Source: RGIG3701 sp030530205
GTDB lineage: Bacteria; Planctomycetota; Planctomycetia; Pirellulales; Thermoguttaceae
Direction: 5' to 3'
Assembly: GCA_030530205.1 (NCBI GenBank)
Contig: JAUMVK010000002.1
Location: forward strand, 124,001-188,000
Length of the DNA stretch: 64,000 bases
Both the position numbers and the translations under genes were made by a program. A model generated the notes under the pieces. It saw nothing but the letters and a program-made list of their open reading frames with translations, did not search any database and was not told the origin of the DNA. Within the stretch, counting starts at the first letter, position 1. Each line of letters starts with the position of its first letter. Of this stretch, positions 1 through 9,650 are shown piece by piece.

Positions 1-2
1 AA

Positions 3-386
3 GAGGTGGATGAGGACGAAATCCCATGGGAAAAATTTACGAATGAGAACGTTGAAGATGCGCTAAAACAGAATCGGGTCGTTTTCATTGATTTTACGGC
101 CCGTTGGTGTGCAACGTGCCAGACGAATGGAAAATTCGCGATCAATACGCCCGAAGTAGCCCGTTTCATTCGCGAGAATAATATTCAGCCACTTCTGGCC
201 GACTGGTCGGAACCGTCCGAGGAGATTGAATCGGCTCTGAAATCGCTGAACCGGAATTCCATTCCGCTGATCGTGATTTGGATCCCGGGTGAGGCGCAGC
301 CGATTTTGATCGATGGACTCGTGACAAAAGGCAAAGTGCTTAAAGCCCTGGAATTCGCGTCCCGGCGTGTTTCGGGAAAAGAGTGA
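3..386 (+). CDS. Thioredoxin-like C-terminal part of a DsbD-type thiol:disulfide interchange protein (5' partial)
   Basis: The reading frame is open to the left edge, so this is probably the C-terminal end of a longer protein; a GTG at 6 is the only internal start near the edge and has no clear ribosome site. The fragment has a thioredoxin fold signature: the strand VVFIDFTARW, then the redox motif WCATC (about residues 34-38), and a cis-proline-type segment NSIPLIVIW. The spacing fits the C-terminal periplasmic domain of DsbD/CcdA-thioredoxin fusions, which pass electrons from the membrane to periplasmic thiols. A stand-alone thioredoxin-like protein is the alternative, and upstream sequence would settle it. 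The gene faces the prenyltransferase-repeat gene convergently, with 12 bases between the stops. Confidence 0.65.
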   Translation, partial: EVDEDEIPWEKFTNENVEDALKQNRVVFIDFTARWCATCQTNGKFAINTPEVARFIRENNIQPLLADWSEPSEEIESALKSLNRNSIPLIVIWIPGEAQPILIDGLVTKGKVLKALEFASRRVSGKE

Positions 387-398
387 TTTTTCCTCTGC

Positions 399-1457
399 TT
401 ACCTTTGGAAAATCGGCAGGTAGTTCGTCTCGGCCTGAATTGCGATCAAGGCCATAGCGGTTGCGCAATCCAGGCTGATGGTTGAGTTCCAGCTCCCGTC
501 CGGCTTTTGGGTTTCCCTCAAACGCTTGACCAGAAGTGCGAACCAATGATTCCAAACCTCGGGTTGGGTATCGGTCAGACGGAAAGCCTGAACCGCGTAA
601 TACTGCGCGTAAAACCAATAGCCGTCTTCATCGGGTGGCATAAGAGTGGAGTTCCTCAGGTAGATCATCGCGCGCTGAATTTCTGGAGAGTCGTATATTC
701 CGGCAGAACAAAGCCCCGTAACAGCCGCGGCGGTGCGTGGGTACGCACTTGGGCCGGGGGTGAGGCGGTAACGGAAACCACCGTCAGAATTCTGGCACTT
801 GAGCAGGTACTCTACGCCCCTTTGAACCGTCTCGGAAGGAACAGAAATCCCAGCGTTCCGGCACGCACGCAGAGCGTTCAGGAAACAGGCTGTAACCGAA
901 ACATCCTCCTCGCCAGGCTGAAACGTGTAGCGCCAACCGCCATTAGGACCTTGGGCTTTTACGATTAGTTGGACTCCTCTTTCCAAAACAGTCCTCAAAC
1001 GCGAGTCATCCTGACTCATTCCCAGGCACTCGGCCAGAAACGTTACAGCGAAACCATGGGCGTACACGGTTCCTTGTTCCGAGGCCGCAGTTGATGCCAA
1101 AACGCCGTTTTTACGCTGGTTTTTCAGAATAAAATCGACACATTTCTGAACGGCCGCGGCGTCCGGTCCTTCCGTGGGTGTACTTCCAGAAGAAAGCAAA
1201 GCCATTCCCACAAGGGCCGTAATTGCGGAATCGTTCCGAAATGCGCCATCGCCTGGCATAATTCCTCTCGCAAGTTTCTCGCGGAAGTAGTTCAGGCCGC
1301 GTTCCACGCAGGCTTCCGGTTCATTTTGAGCGTAAAGATTTCCGACCAGAGCAAAGAGAAGAAAGATAAAAAGCAAAGCGGGAAGGAAAGAGTTTCCCCG
1401 GGAAAAGCCGGGGGCTTTCTGAAAACGATGGTCTGCAATTCCCGCACTTTGCTTCAT
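399..1457 (-). CDS. Secreted prenyltransferase/squalene-cyclase repeat protein
   Basis: A protein of 352 residues with an N-terminal hydrophobic signal segment (about residues 24-43, ending LYAQ). The rest is built of alpha-alpha repeats of the prenyltransferase/squalene oxidase type: the QxxxGGW-like cores appear as QGPNGGWRY, CQNSDGGFRY and QKPDGSWN, and shorter repeats lie towards the N-terminus. Such proteins are common in planctomycetes with unknown substrates. The DxDD acid motif of true squalene-hopene cyclases is not seen, so cyclase activity is not claimed. It is last in a minus-strand row behind the S41 protease and the GAP1-like gene and may be co-transcribed with them. Confidence 0.7.
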   Translation of the reverse strand: MKQSAGIADHRFQKAPGFSRGNSFLPALLFIFLLFALVGNLYAQNEPEACVERGLNYFREKLARGIMPGDGAFRNDSAITALVGMALLSSGSTPTEGPDAAAVQKCVDFILKNQRKNGVLASTAASEQGTVYAHGFAVTFLAECLGMSQDDSRLRTVLERGVQLIVKAQGPNGGWRYTFQPGEEDVSVTACFLNALRACRNAGISVPSETVQRGVEYLLKCQNSDGGFRYRLTPGPSAYPRTAAAVTGLCSAGIYDSPEIQRAMIYLRNSTLMPPDEDGYWFYAQYYAVQAFRLTDTQPEVWNHWFALLVKRLRETQKPDGSWNSTISLDCATAMALIAIQAETNYLPIFQR

Positions 1458-1496
1458 GCCCGAACTTTTAACCTCGAAATTGGAAATCAGAGCAGT

Positions 1497-3005
1497 TTAT
1501 CGACCCCAGCCACGGCGACGGTTCGTGTTGGTTTCGCGATACGGAGCGGAACGTTCCCAAAGGATGTTCTTGGCGTTTGCTCCGGTTTTCAGGGCGGATT
1601 CAATGACTTCCAACCCGCGCCGCAACTGCTCGTCCTGATATTTAGCCGAATTTTTTGTTGGTTTTACATCATTGTGGGTTTTCAGAGTTCCGCGGCGGAG
1701 CCGATCCATGAGGAACGCCTCGTCTTCATCGCGGGAGGTCTGCACGAGGTTTTCGTCATCGGGTTTAACCCCCCATTCATCTCCTTCACCCGCGCCTTCG
1801 TTTCGGTGGATATTACGTCCGTTTGGACTATAGTACCCGGCCGTGGTGAGTTTCAAAGTGCTCGTTCCTCCTTCGAATGGCATAACGCTCTGAATGATTC
1901 CCTTACCGTAGGATCTTTCCCCCACAATCACCGCACGGTGATGATCCTGAAGGCACGCGGAAAAAACTTCGCTGGCACTGGCACTGAACGAATTCAGAAG
2001 CAGGACCATGGGGACTTCTTTGGGAATAAGAATTTCCGGCTTCGCGTGCCAGATTTCTTCTACCGTGTTTTTCCCTTTCGCAGTCACGATGATGCCGTCG
2101 GGAATGAAAAAGTCGCACATTTCGATCGCGACATTAAAGTCACCGCCCGGGTTGAATCTCAAATCGAGGATCAGTCCTTTCAGCGGGGATTCCGTCTCGC
2201 CTTCACGAGGCTTTTGAAGCTCGGTCAAAACTTTTCGGAATTCTTTGGCCGTTTCGTCACGAAATTCCGTCACGTGTACGTAGGCGATGCCGTTCTTCGC
2301 GTCGAGCCAGTAGTTCCACGAGTCGTCTTCCTGATTCCGGTCAAACCCCAGAACGGTTTCCTGGAGGATCAGCTCACGGGTGATTTCAAATTCAAGGGGG
2401 TTTTTCTCGTTCACACGACGGACTTTCAGTTTCACCGTGGAACCAATTTCTCCTTCGAGAAGTTTCAGGACTTCATCGATTTTCTTGTCCTTCAGCGAGA
2501 TTCCATCCACTTCCAGGATTTCGTCTCCACAGTGAATTCCTGCGTTGTACGCCGGCATTCCCACAAGCGGAACCACGACCCTGGTTTTTTCTCCGTCGCC
2601 GTCGATCGCCATTCCAACGCCGCCAAAGCGGGAATTGACTTCGCGATGAAAATTCGCCTGTTCCTCGTTTGCGATGTAGTATGAATACGGGTCCAGTTTG
2701 CTTGTCACGCCCTGGATCGCGGCCTGGATCAGCTCTTCGCGGGACATTGAGTGGACGTAGTTTCTTGACACATTGTCTATCAGGTCAATCAGAACGCGAT
2801 ACTGCTCGAACGTATCACGTTGGGAACCATCAGAAACACTAATATCCGCATCAGTTTTTTCATCTATTGAAACGCTTCCCCCGGCAGAATTTTCAATATT
2901 CTTATCGTCAGTCTTTTCTTCTTCCGCACAAAAGCCTGTAGAAATCGCAATCATGGAAAAAGCGAGAAGCACGGAAAAAACGGTGAATTTTTGAATCGTT
3001 TTCAT
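1497..3005 (-). CDS. S41 family C-terminal processing peptidase with PDZ domain
   Basis: A protein of 502 residues with a signal peptide (first ~27 residues, ending GFCAEE). An acidic linker is followed by the CTP N-terminal helical part, a PDZ domain (about 105-185, with the GVGMAIDGDG and AGIHCGDEILEVDG segments) and the S41 catalytic domain. The nucleophile lies in NSFSASASE (about 340-346) and the catalytic lysine in SYGKG (about 367), so the Ser-Lys dyad is intact. Expected role: periplasmic processing or quality control of exported proteins by cutting near C-termini. About 120 residues follow the core, ending in a basic NRRRGWGR tail. The ATG start gives a proper signal peptide. It lies 45 bases behind the GAP1-like gene. 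Confidence 0.85.
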   Translation of the reverse strand: MKTIQKFTVFSVLLAFSMIAISTGFCAEEEKTDDKNIENSAGGSVSIDEKTDADISVSDGSQRDTFEQYRVLIDLIDNVSRNYVHSMSREELIQAAIQGVTSKLDPYSYYIANEEQANFHREVNSRFGGVGMAIDGDGEKTRVVVPLVGMPAYNAGIHCGDEILEVDGISLKDKKIDEVLKLLEGEIGSTVKLKVRRVNEKNPLEFEITRELILQETVLGFDRNQEDDSWNYWLDAKNGIAYVHVTEFRDETAKEFRKVLTELQKPREGETESPLKGLILDLRFNPGGDFNVAIEMCDFFIPDGIIVTAKGKNTVEEIWHAKPEILIPKEVPMVLLLNSFSASASEVFSACLQDHHRAVIVGERSYGKGIIQSVMPFEGGTSTLKLTTAGYYSPNGRNIHRNEGAGEGDEWGVKPDDENLVQTSRDEDEAFLMDRLRRGTLKTHNDVKPTKNSAKYQDEQLRRGLEVIESALKTGANAKNILWERSAPYRETNTNRRRGWGR

Positions 3006-3050
3006 GATTAACTCGTCAAAAAAACAAAAATGTGGAATGGAAAAGCCGGT

Positions 3051-4475
3051 TTATTCTTCGACCATATTCAGCATCGCAGCCAGTGTATCGACCATTTTTT
3101 CGACCTGCCGGCAAGACTGGTTGGTCACGCCTGCGTGTTCTTCGTTCCAACTGCGGATACCTTCCCGCAAAAGGACCTCGGACGCTTCATTCTGAACGGA
3201 TTCTGGCGCTGAACTCGTGATTTCGTGAAATACACTGCGCAGATGCTCCTGAGCCAAAGGATTCCCGTGCATCGCTTCGGAAAGAGTTACGAGGTAACGC
3301 TGAATATCAACCTGTGAAACACTTTCCTGATACTTGGGAGTCTCGTTTTCTTCACAATTTTTTGTGATGTTTTCGATCCATTGTCCTTTTTCTGTGGATT
3401 GAACCAACGAAGCGGCGGCCTCTTGGACATCTACCGGGTTGGAAAGGCGCGCCTGAAAAATTTTGTAATTCCCTTCACTATTCAAATCATTTTTTCGGGC
3501 TTCACGGATTTTCTGATAAATCTCCTCAAGACCGATCTGCTTGAACCAGAATCTGGCCCGGCGAGGCAACTCATTGAGGCTTAACGTTTCATCAAGAAGA
3601 GCGATCTCGTTCCACATTCCTTCCAGATTCTGCTCGAAAAGTGTCGCGACGAACATCGACCATCGGTTTTTCAGGGAGGGAAGCAGCTGATCCTGAATCT
3701 GTGATACACTCGTTGAAGAAACGGTCGGGAGATTGAACCGGTGCCGGACGCGTTCCTGCTCATGGACTGCCGTCCCCAGAAAAACGATTCGGAAAAGCCG
3801 TTTCTGGGAAAATTTCAACCCGGTTGAGAATGAAAAATCGGTACGGCAGCCGATAGGCAGAACGTCCAAAAGGGCTTCAAGAAGCATTTCCGGCTGGGAG
3901 TTTCCCGTGAGGATCGTCGTGAAATTTCCCAAAATCTGATCGAGAATCGACGCGAAACGTCGGATCCCGGTCATACGGACGAACGCGTTCAGGGTGCTGA
4001 GCCGTACGGCTTCCGCTCCGCCGTCCATCGAGAGCGTTTTGAGAACCGGGAGAATTTCTGCGTTGGGAAAATTTTCTTTTGGGGGACGGTTGGGCGATTC
4101 ACTGCTCCAAAGCTGGCGGGTGACTTCCAACCCCGCACGCCACAGACCGAGTTTTTCAAGGTGGTGGAAGAGCGTCATCGCGTTGTTGGCGTAGTCTTTG
4201 AGCATTTGCGATGGAACCAGAATTCCGTGCGTAAAAACCTCATCGCCAGTTTCCTGCGGGAAAAGAAGCTCCAGATGGCTCGTGCGGCTCAGACAAAACG
4301 ATCCGGAAGGCAAAGGATGAAAATTCCAGCTGAATGCGGCCGGTGACGCGGAGAGCAATTCCCCCTTCCCCGCGGACCAGATACGTATTTCGGAAAGGTC
4401 CATAGGCTCAATCCCTCGGCTGACGGCGAGATATTCATGGGTCGGACCTAATATAAACTGTTTAACGGCGTGCAT
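3051..4475 (-). CDS. Conserved planctomycete protein resembling GTPase-associated protein 1 (GAP1) N-terminal region
   Basis: 474 residues without a signal peptide or membrane segment, so probably cytoplasmic. The N-terminal layout (QFILG, then SRGIEP, then FHPLPSGSFCLSRT, then VFTHGILVPSQML and ANNAMTLF) matches what I remember of a planctomycete family that includes the GAP1-N fold. Those proteins sit near GTPases in proposed GTP-dependent conflict systems. A middle helical region carries ALLDVLPIGCRTDFSFSTGL, a GAP1-M-like block. No GTPase or effector gene lies next to it here, so a conflict role is only inference. It heads the minus-strand row with the S41 protease. Confidence 0.4.
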   Translation of the reverse strand: MHAVKQFILGPTHEYLAVSRGIEPMDLSEIRIWSAGKGELLSASPAAFSWNFHPLPSGSFCLSRTSHLELLFPQETGDEVFTHGILVPSQMLKDYANNAMTLFHHLEKLGLWRAGLEVTRQLWSSESPNRPPKENFPNAEILPVLKTLSMDGGAEAVRLSTLNAFVRMTGIRRFASILDQILGNFTTILTGNSQPEMLLEALLDVLPIGCRTDFSFSTGLKFSQKRLFRIVFLGTAVHEQERVRHRFNLPTVSSTSVSQIQDQLLPSLKNRWSMFVATLFEQNLEGMWNEIALLDETLSLNELPRRARFWFKQIGLEEIYQKIREARKNDLNSEGNYKIFQARLSNPVDVQEAAASLVQSTEKGQWIENITKNCEENETPKYQESVSQVDIQRYLVTLSEAMHGNPLAQEHLRSVFHEITSSAPESVQNEASEVLLREGIRSWNEEHAGVTNQSCRQVEKMVDTLAAMLNMVEE

Positions 4476-4710
4476 TTTAAAAAGGAATCAGGATCAATGA
4501 AGGATGCGGTTTTAATGAATAGCGGATAAAAGGAGGAATCAACTCGCCGGGAGTCTGTACTCACTCCCGAAAAAGGATGAATTCATTCAGTTCATGATCC
4601 TTATACGCTATATATGAGTCATTTAACTCTGTAGTTTCTACTATTTTCCCACATTTTTCGTATTTTGGCTAATTTTTTACAAAAAAAACGAATATTTTTG
4701 GTGTGAGTCC

Positions 4711-4739
4711 TTGCAAGTTTGGGGAATTCAGGGTAAAAT
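4711..4739 (+). promoter_or_regulatory. Sigma70-type promoter for the DUF1080 gene
   Basis: TTGCAA (4711-4716), a spacer of exactly 17, then TAAAAT (4734-4739) preceded by GGG. The predicted start lies about 40 bases upstream of the DUF1080 ATG. Two other promoters in the window (35509 and 44231) have the same spacing and the same GGG before TAAAAT. The rest of the 310-base gap from 4476 is AT-rich and holds no other clear signal. Confidence 0.6.
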
Positions 4740-4785
4740 GAGAAATCATTTTTCAATCATTCCCTCATTTTAAAGGATTTTTCTC

Positions 4786-5502
4786 ATGAAAAGAACATTC
4801 CCCGCCCTGTGCCTGACGGCGTTCCTCTCCCTTTTCCTTTGCGGCCTGGTTTCCGCTGGTGAAATGCCTGCGGACAAACCGGTTCCGGATGGGTTCAAGT
4901 CCCTGTTCGACGGCAAAACCCTTGACGGTTGGGATGGCGACCCGGCCTTCTGGTCCGTTCAGGATGGCTGCATCACGGGCATTTCCACGCCCGAAAACCC
5001 GATCAAGTACAACACGTTCCTGACCTGGAAAGACGGCGAAGTGGCCGACTTTGAGCTTCTTTGCGATTTCCGCCTCTTCAATCACAATTCCGGCATTCAG
5101 TACCGTGCCTTCAAAAACGAAAAACCGTGGAGTCTCGGCGGTTACCAGGCCGACATCGCTGGCCAGCCACACATGGGGATCGTTTACGGTGAAGGCTACC
5201 GCGGCATTCTCTGCCAGCGCGGCGACCAGACCACGATCGGCAAAGACGGCAAGCAGACCGTGACCGGCAAAGTCGGCGACAAAAACGAGCTTCTGGACCA
5301 CATCGACTTGACCGGTTGGAACACGTACCGGATCGTCGCGAAAGGGAACGTCCTGACGCAGTACATCAACGGTTACAAAGTCTCGGAACTCATCGATGAA
5401 GACGCCGTCGCGCGTTTCAGCGGTGTGCTCGGCTTCCAGATGCACGTCGGCCCGGCCATGAAGGTGCAGTTCAAGAACATTTTCCTCAAGGAACTGAAGT
5501 AA
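4786..5502 (+). CDS. Secreted DUF1080 (3-keto-disaccharide hydrolase-like) protein
   Basis: 238 residues: a lipo-free signal peptide (first ~24, ending LVSAG) and a single DUF1080 domain with a concanavalin-like beta-sandwich. Family marks are FKSLFDGKTLDGW, FWSVQDGCITG, DFELLCDFRLFNHNSGIQYR and GYQADI, with the final KNIFLKEL strand. Some DUF1080 members hydrolyse 3-keto-glycosides made by Gfo/Idh/MocA-type oxidoreductases, and genes of that kind are present elsewhere in this window. It is a close paralogue of the protein at 40118-40819. It has its own promoter and stands ahead of the glycerophosphodiesterase, separated by a small inverted repeat. Confidence 0.85.
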   Translation: MKRTFPALCLTAFLSLFLCGLVSAGEMPADKPVPDGFKSLFDGKTLDGWDGDPAFWSVQDGCITGISTPENPIKYNTFLTWKDGEVADFELLCDFRLFNHNSGIQYRAFKNEKPWSLGGYQADIAGQPHMGIVYGEGYRGILCQRGDQTTIGKDGKQTVTGKVGDKNELLDHIDLTGWNTYRIVAKGNVLTQYINGYKVSELIDEDAVARFSGVLGFQMHVGPAMKVQFKNIFLKELK

Positions 5503-5512
5503 ATTTCATTTC

Positions 5513-5618
5513 AGTGAGGAGTTAGGAGTTTGCGCTGGCGCGTAACGCCGCTTTCAGAAAGACTCCCACCCATGAAAAGCCGAAGGCATTTTCAACTCCT
5601 CACTCCTCACTCCTAACT
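5513..5618. repeat. Inverted repeat with GAGGAGTTAGGAGTT-type arms
   Basis: The left arm AGTGAGGAGTTAGGAGTT (5513-5530) is answered on the right by AACTCC-TCACTCCTCACT-CCTAACT (5594-5618), which holds the inverted copy plus one extra 7-base unit. About 63 bases lie between the arms. The structure fills most of the gap between the DUF1080 and glycerophosphodiesterase genes. It belongs to the simple-word intergenic repeats seen elsewhere in the window. Confidence 0.6.
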
Positions 5619-5624
5619 AAAAAA

Positions 5625-6431
5625 ATGCGTACCTGCCACCTTTCACTTTTGCTTTTACTTTTTTTCTCGGTTTCCGCGGTCGCGGAGATGCCGACGCACG
5701 GCGTTTGCGCGCACCGGGGCGATAATGCTTGCTTCCCGGAGAATACTGTCCCGGCCTTTGTCGCTGCTGCGGAAAAAGGGGCCGCCATGGTCGAGTTCGA
5801 CGTGAAACGCTGCAAGACCGGCGAGCTGGTCATCATGCACGATGGGACGGTGGACCGGACGACCAACGGCACCGGCGCCGTCGCGGAAATGACGTTCGAC
5901 GAACTGCGCGCCCTGGACGCCGGCGTGAAGAAAGACCCACGTTTTGCCGGGACCAAGATCCCGACGTTCGACGAAGCGATCGACTGCCTCCCGAAAGACG
6001 GTATCTGGGTCAACTGCCACTGCGGCGGCGGGGTGGCCGAGGAAGTCGCGGTCAAGATCCGTGAAAAGGGCCGCCTCCACCAGGCGTTCATCGCGACGGA
6101 CCTGAAGAGCATCGAGCGCGTCCGGCAAACCGTCCCGGAGATACTCACCTGCAACATGAGCCGCACCGGAACGTGGGGCCAGCCGTGGACTACCGAACAG
6201 AGCACGCTTTACGCGACGCAGACGGTCGAACACCACTGCACGCTGCTCCAGCTCATCACGCCGTGCTCGGAATCGGACGTGAAGCTGATGCACGACGCGG
6301 GGGTGAAGATCAATTACTTCCACTGCTCCGACCCGGAAAAACTGGAACCGCTTCTTAAACTGGGTGTGGACTTTGTGCTGACCGACCGGCTGGACCTGAT
6401 CCAGGCGAAGTACAAGGAAATCCGGAAGTAA
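5625..6431 (+). CDS. Secreted glycerophosphodiester phosphodiesterase family protein
   Basis: 268 residues with a signal peptide (first ~20) and a GDPD TIM-barrel. The first catalytic histidine is in CAHRGD (about residue 26), followed by FPENT and the second histidine with its partner in HDGTVDRTTNGTG, all standard for the family. The enzyme should cleave glycerophosphodiesters to glycerol-3-phosphate and an alcohol outside the cytoplasmic membrane. The divalent metal ligands (the E of PENT and the D of HDG) are visible. The length fits the family, and the ATG start sits directly before the signal peptide. Confidence 0.85.
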   Translation: MRTCHLSLLLLLFFSVSAVAEMPTHGVCAHRGDNACFPENTVPAFVAAAEKGAAMVEFDVKRCKTGELVIMHDGTVDRTTNGTGAVAEMTFDELRALDAGVKKDPRFAGTKIPTFDEAIDCLPKDGIWVNCHCGGGVAEEVAVKIREKGRLHQAFIATDLKSIERVRQTVPEILTCNMSRTGTWGQPWTTEQSTLYATQTVEHHCTLLQLITPCSESDVKLMHDAGVKINYFHCSDPEKLEPLLKLGVDFVLTDRLDLIQAKYKEIRK

Positions 6432-6442
6432 TGCGTAATTAC

Positions 6443-6466
6443 GGGGACGACGCTTCCAGCGTCGTC
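6443..6466. repeat. REP-like palindrome, copy 1
   Basis: GGG followed by the perfect hairpin GACGACGCT / TCC loop / AGCGTCGTC. It lies 11 bases behind the glycerophosphodiesterase stop and could act as a transcript end or an mRNA-protecting hairpin. It is one of eight copies in the window. Confidence 0.75.
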
Positions 6467-6681
6467 CTTCATTTATAATTCATAATTGAAAGGAAGCCGC
6501 TCGCCGTCCGGAAACGTCTCTTCTCCCCCCTCTTTGGCAAAAAAAATCCAAAAATTTGACTTTTTTTAAATATTTTTCACTTTTTTGGTCGAAATGAGTA
6601 GTAAAATTTCGTAAACAGAGTATAATATACATCAAAGAAAGTTTATGGAACTACTATAGATATACACAGGAGTCCATCACA

Positions 6682-7383
6682 ATGGATAAGAAAAACGAAA
6701 CAACAAAACCGATTTTGAACCACAAACGCCGACAGCTTCTCATTGGGGCAACGCTTACGCCGGTGGTGATGACGCTCCATTCGGCTAAGGTGTTCGCTCA
6801 GGATGGAACTCTTCATGAAGGTGTTTCCGGCCCGGCTCCGTTCTCCGGCGCAATTCGTGGTTCTGCCGGCATGGAATCATCTGGCGGAACGATCGAAACC
6901 GAAAATGCGCTTTATACCGCTATTTGTACTTCAGGAAACGCGACGCTTGCAGATTATTATGGAAGTATTGGACAAAATGGTTCAGTGCCAACCCAGTTGA
7001 GTGATTTTCAGGGATGGTCTTATTCGAGTGCATTCAGGTGGCAGTCCAGCAACTCTACGGGGTCTGTGAATTGGACCCCGCGTTACGAAGCAATGCTTGT
7101 GAATGCGGTGGACCAATACATCTCTGGGCATAGTGAGAATATTAACACTATTCTCACGGCGACTTGGAAATCTGATGCGGTGCGTAATGCCCAAACTGCG
7201 ATTAGTTCAACTGATGTCGCCCAGCCGGTAGACTGGAATAATACACCATTTACCGTTTCTGGTAGTGAGGGTGTTCGCGCATATTACCACGATTGGCCAG
7301 ATAAATTAAGAGCTTTTGCGTTAGAGGCCTATAATGCTTTACCGGACACGGAACCGGCACCTGACTCTGAGCCCGAACCATAA
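6682..7383 (+). CDS. Small exported protein of unknown function with Tat-like leader
   Basis: Not recognised. 233 residues. The N-terminus has HKRRQLLIGATLTP, a twin-arginine followed by a hydrophobic stretch and KVFAQ, which resembles a Tat leader. The mature part is polar and rich in Ser, Thr, Ala and Asn, with few charged residues and several Trp. It ends in an acidic/proline tail (EPAPDSEPEP). A ribosome site (CAGGAG) lies 11 bases before the ATG. The upstream DNA (6540-6680) is very AT-rich and holds TATAAT at 6621-6626. A rho-independent terminator follows, so the gene is probably monocistronic. Confidence 0.6.
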   Translation: MDKKNETTKPILNHKRRQLLIGATLTPVVMTLHSAKVFAQDGTLHEGVSGPAPFSGAIRGSAGMESSGGTIETENALYTAICTSGNATLADYYGSIGQNGSVPTQLSDFQGWSYSSAFRWQSSNSTGSVNWTPRYEAMLVNAVDQYISGHSENINTILTATWKSDAVRNAQTAISSTDVAQPVDWNNTPFTVSGSEGVRAYYHDWPDKLRAFALEAYNALPDTEPAPDSEPEP

Positions 7384-7410
7384 TTGGGATTGAATTTGTA
7401 AATTAGGGAA

Positions 7411-7442
7411 GCAGGAGGCTGAATAAGTCTCCCGCTTTTTTT
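7411..7442 (+). terminator. Rho-independent terminator of the 6682-7383 gene
   Basis: Stem GCAGGAGG paired with TCTCCCGC (one A-C mismatch and one G-T pair), loop of about 9, then seven T. Confidence 0.65.
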
Positions 7443-7555
7443 ATATGCGCCTCAATTCCTTGAAAAATCCCATCGCCCCCCCTTCATTTCCGGCGTTTTT
7501 GGTGTACAATAGAATCTATTGAAATGGTTTATTTATTCATTTTTGGGAGTTAGTT

Positions 7556-8848
<1,293 letters not shown>

Positions 8849-8877
8849 AATTTAATTATGAATTGTGAATTATTAAG

Positions 8878-9570
8878 ATGAAGCTTCGTTTCCTCGGCCA
8901 CAACGCGTGGCATTTGACTGTCGAGTCTCTGTCCATTTTGATCGACCCGTTTTTGAGCAGTAACTCGTTAGCGGCCTGCTCTCCGGATTCACTGCAGGCG
9001 GATTTTATTCTCGTCTCGCACGGGCACGGTGACCATTTCGGCGATACGATCTCTATCGCGAAACGTACCGGTGCGATCGTCGTTTCGATTGCGGAAATTG
9101 TGAGTTACTGCACGCAGCAAGGGGTAAAAAGCACACTGGCGATGAACCTTGGCGGCAGTGTTCAGCTTCCGTTTGGCAAAGTGAAGATGGTTCCTGCCAT
9201 TCATTCCTCTACGCTCCCCGATGGAACACCGGGGGGGAGTCCGGTCGGATTCCTTATCACGCTCAAGGGTGGTCTGCGCCTTTATTTCGCGTGTGACACG
9301 GCTCTTTTCTCGGATATGAAATTCTTCTCGGGCGTGGATTACGCAGCGCTTCCGATTGGTGACCTGTTCACCATGGGGCCTGACGACGCGCTGGAAGCGG
9401 TGAAGATCATTCAGCCCCGCAACGTGATCCCGTGCCATTATGGAACGTGGCCGCCGATCAATCAGGACGTTCAGGCCTGGAAAGTGCGCGTCGAGAAAGA
9501 AACCCTCAGCAAGTGTGTCGTAATGAAAAGCGGCGAGGAACTGAGCCTTGTAAATTCCCTGTTGCGTTAA
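8878..9570 (+). CDS. Metal-dependent hydrolase, UPF0173-type metallo-beta-lactamase fold
   Basis: 230 residues, no signal peptide, the usual length of the UPF0173 family. The MBL motif is SHGHGDHFGD (about residues 42-51) for the two metal sites. Further metal ligands lie in AIHSS, ACDTALFSDM and the C-terminal PCHYGTWPPI. The substrate of this family is not established. It starts 29 bases behind the citrate synthase stop and may be read through with it. Confidence 0.85.
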   Translation: MKLRFLGHNAWHLTVESLSILIDPFLSSNSLAACSPDSLQADFILVSHGHGDHFGDTISIAKRTGAIVVSIAEIVSYCTQQGVKSTLAMNLGGSVQLPFGKVKMVPAIHSSTLPDGTPGGSPVGFLITLKGGLRLYFACDTALFSDMKFFSGVDYAALPIGDLFTMGPDDALEAVKIIQPRNVIPCHYGTWPPINQDVQAWKVRVEKETLSKCVVMKSGEELSLVNSLLR

Positions 9571-9579
9571 GAACTTTAC

Positions 9580-9603
9580 GGGGACGACGCTTCCAGCGTC
9601 GTT
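9580..9603. repeat. REP-like palindrome, copy 2
   Basis: The same GGG-GACGACGCT-TCC-AGCGTCGT hairpin, ending in T instead of C. It lies 9 bases behind the MBL hydrolase stop, the same position relative to a gene end as copy 1. Confidence 0.75.
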
Positions 9604-9650
9604 TACCCCCCACTGTGTTAATAAACTGATTTACAAAACCCGCCAAAACC

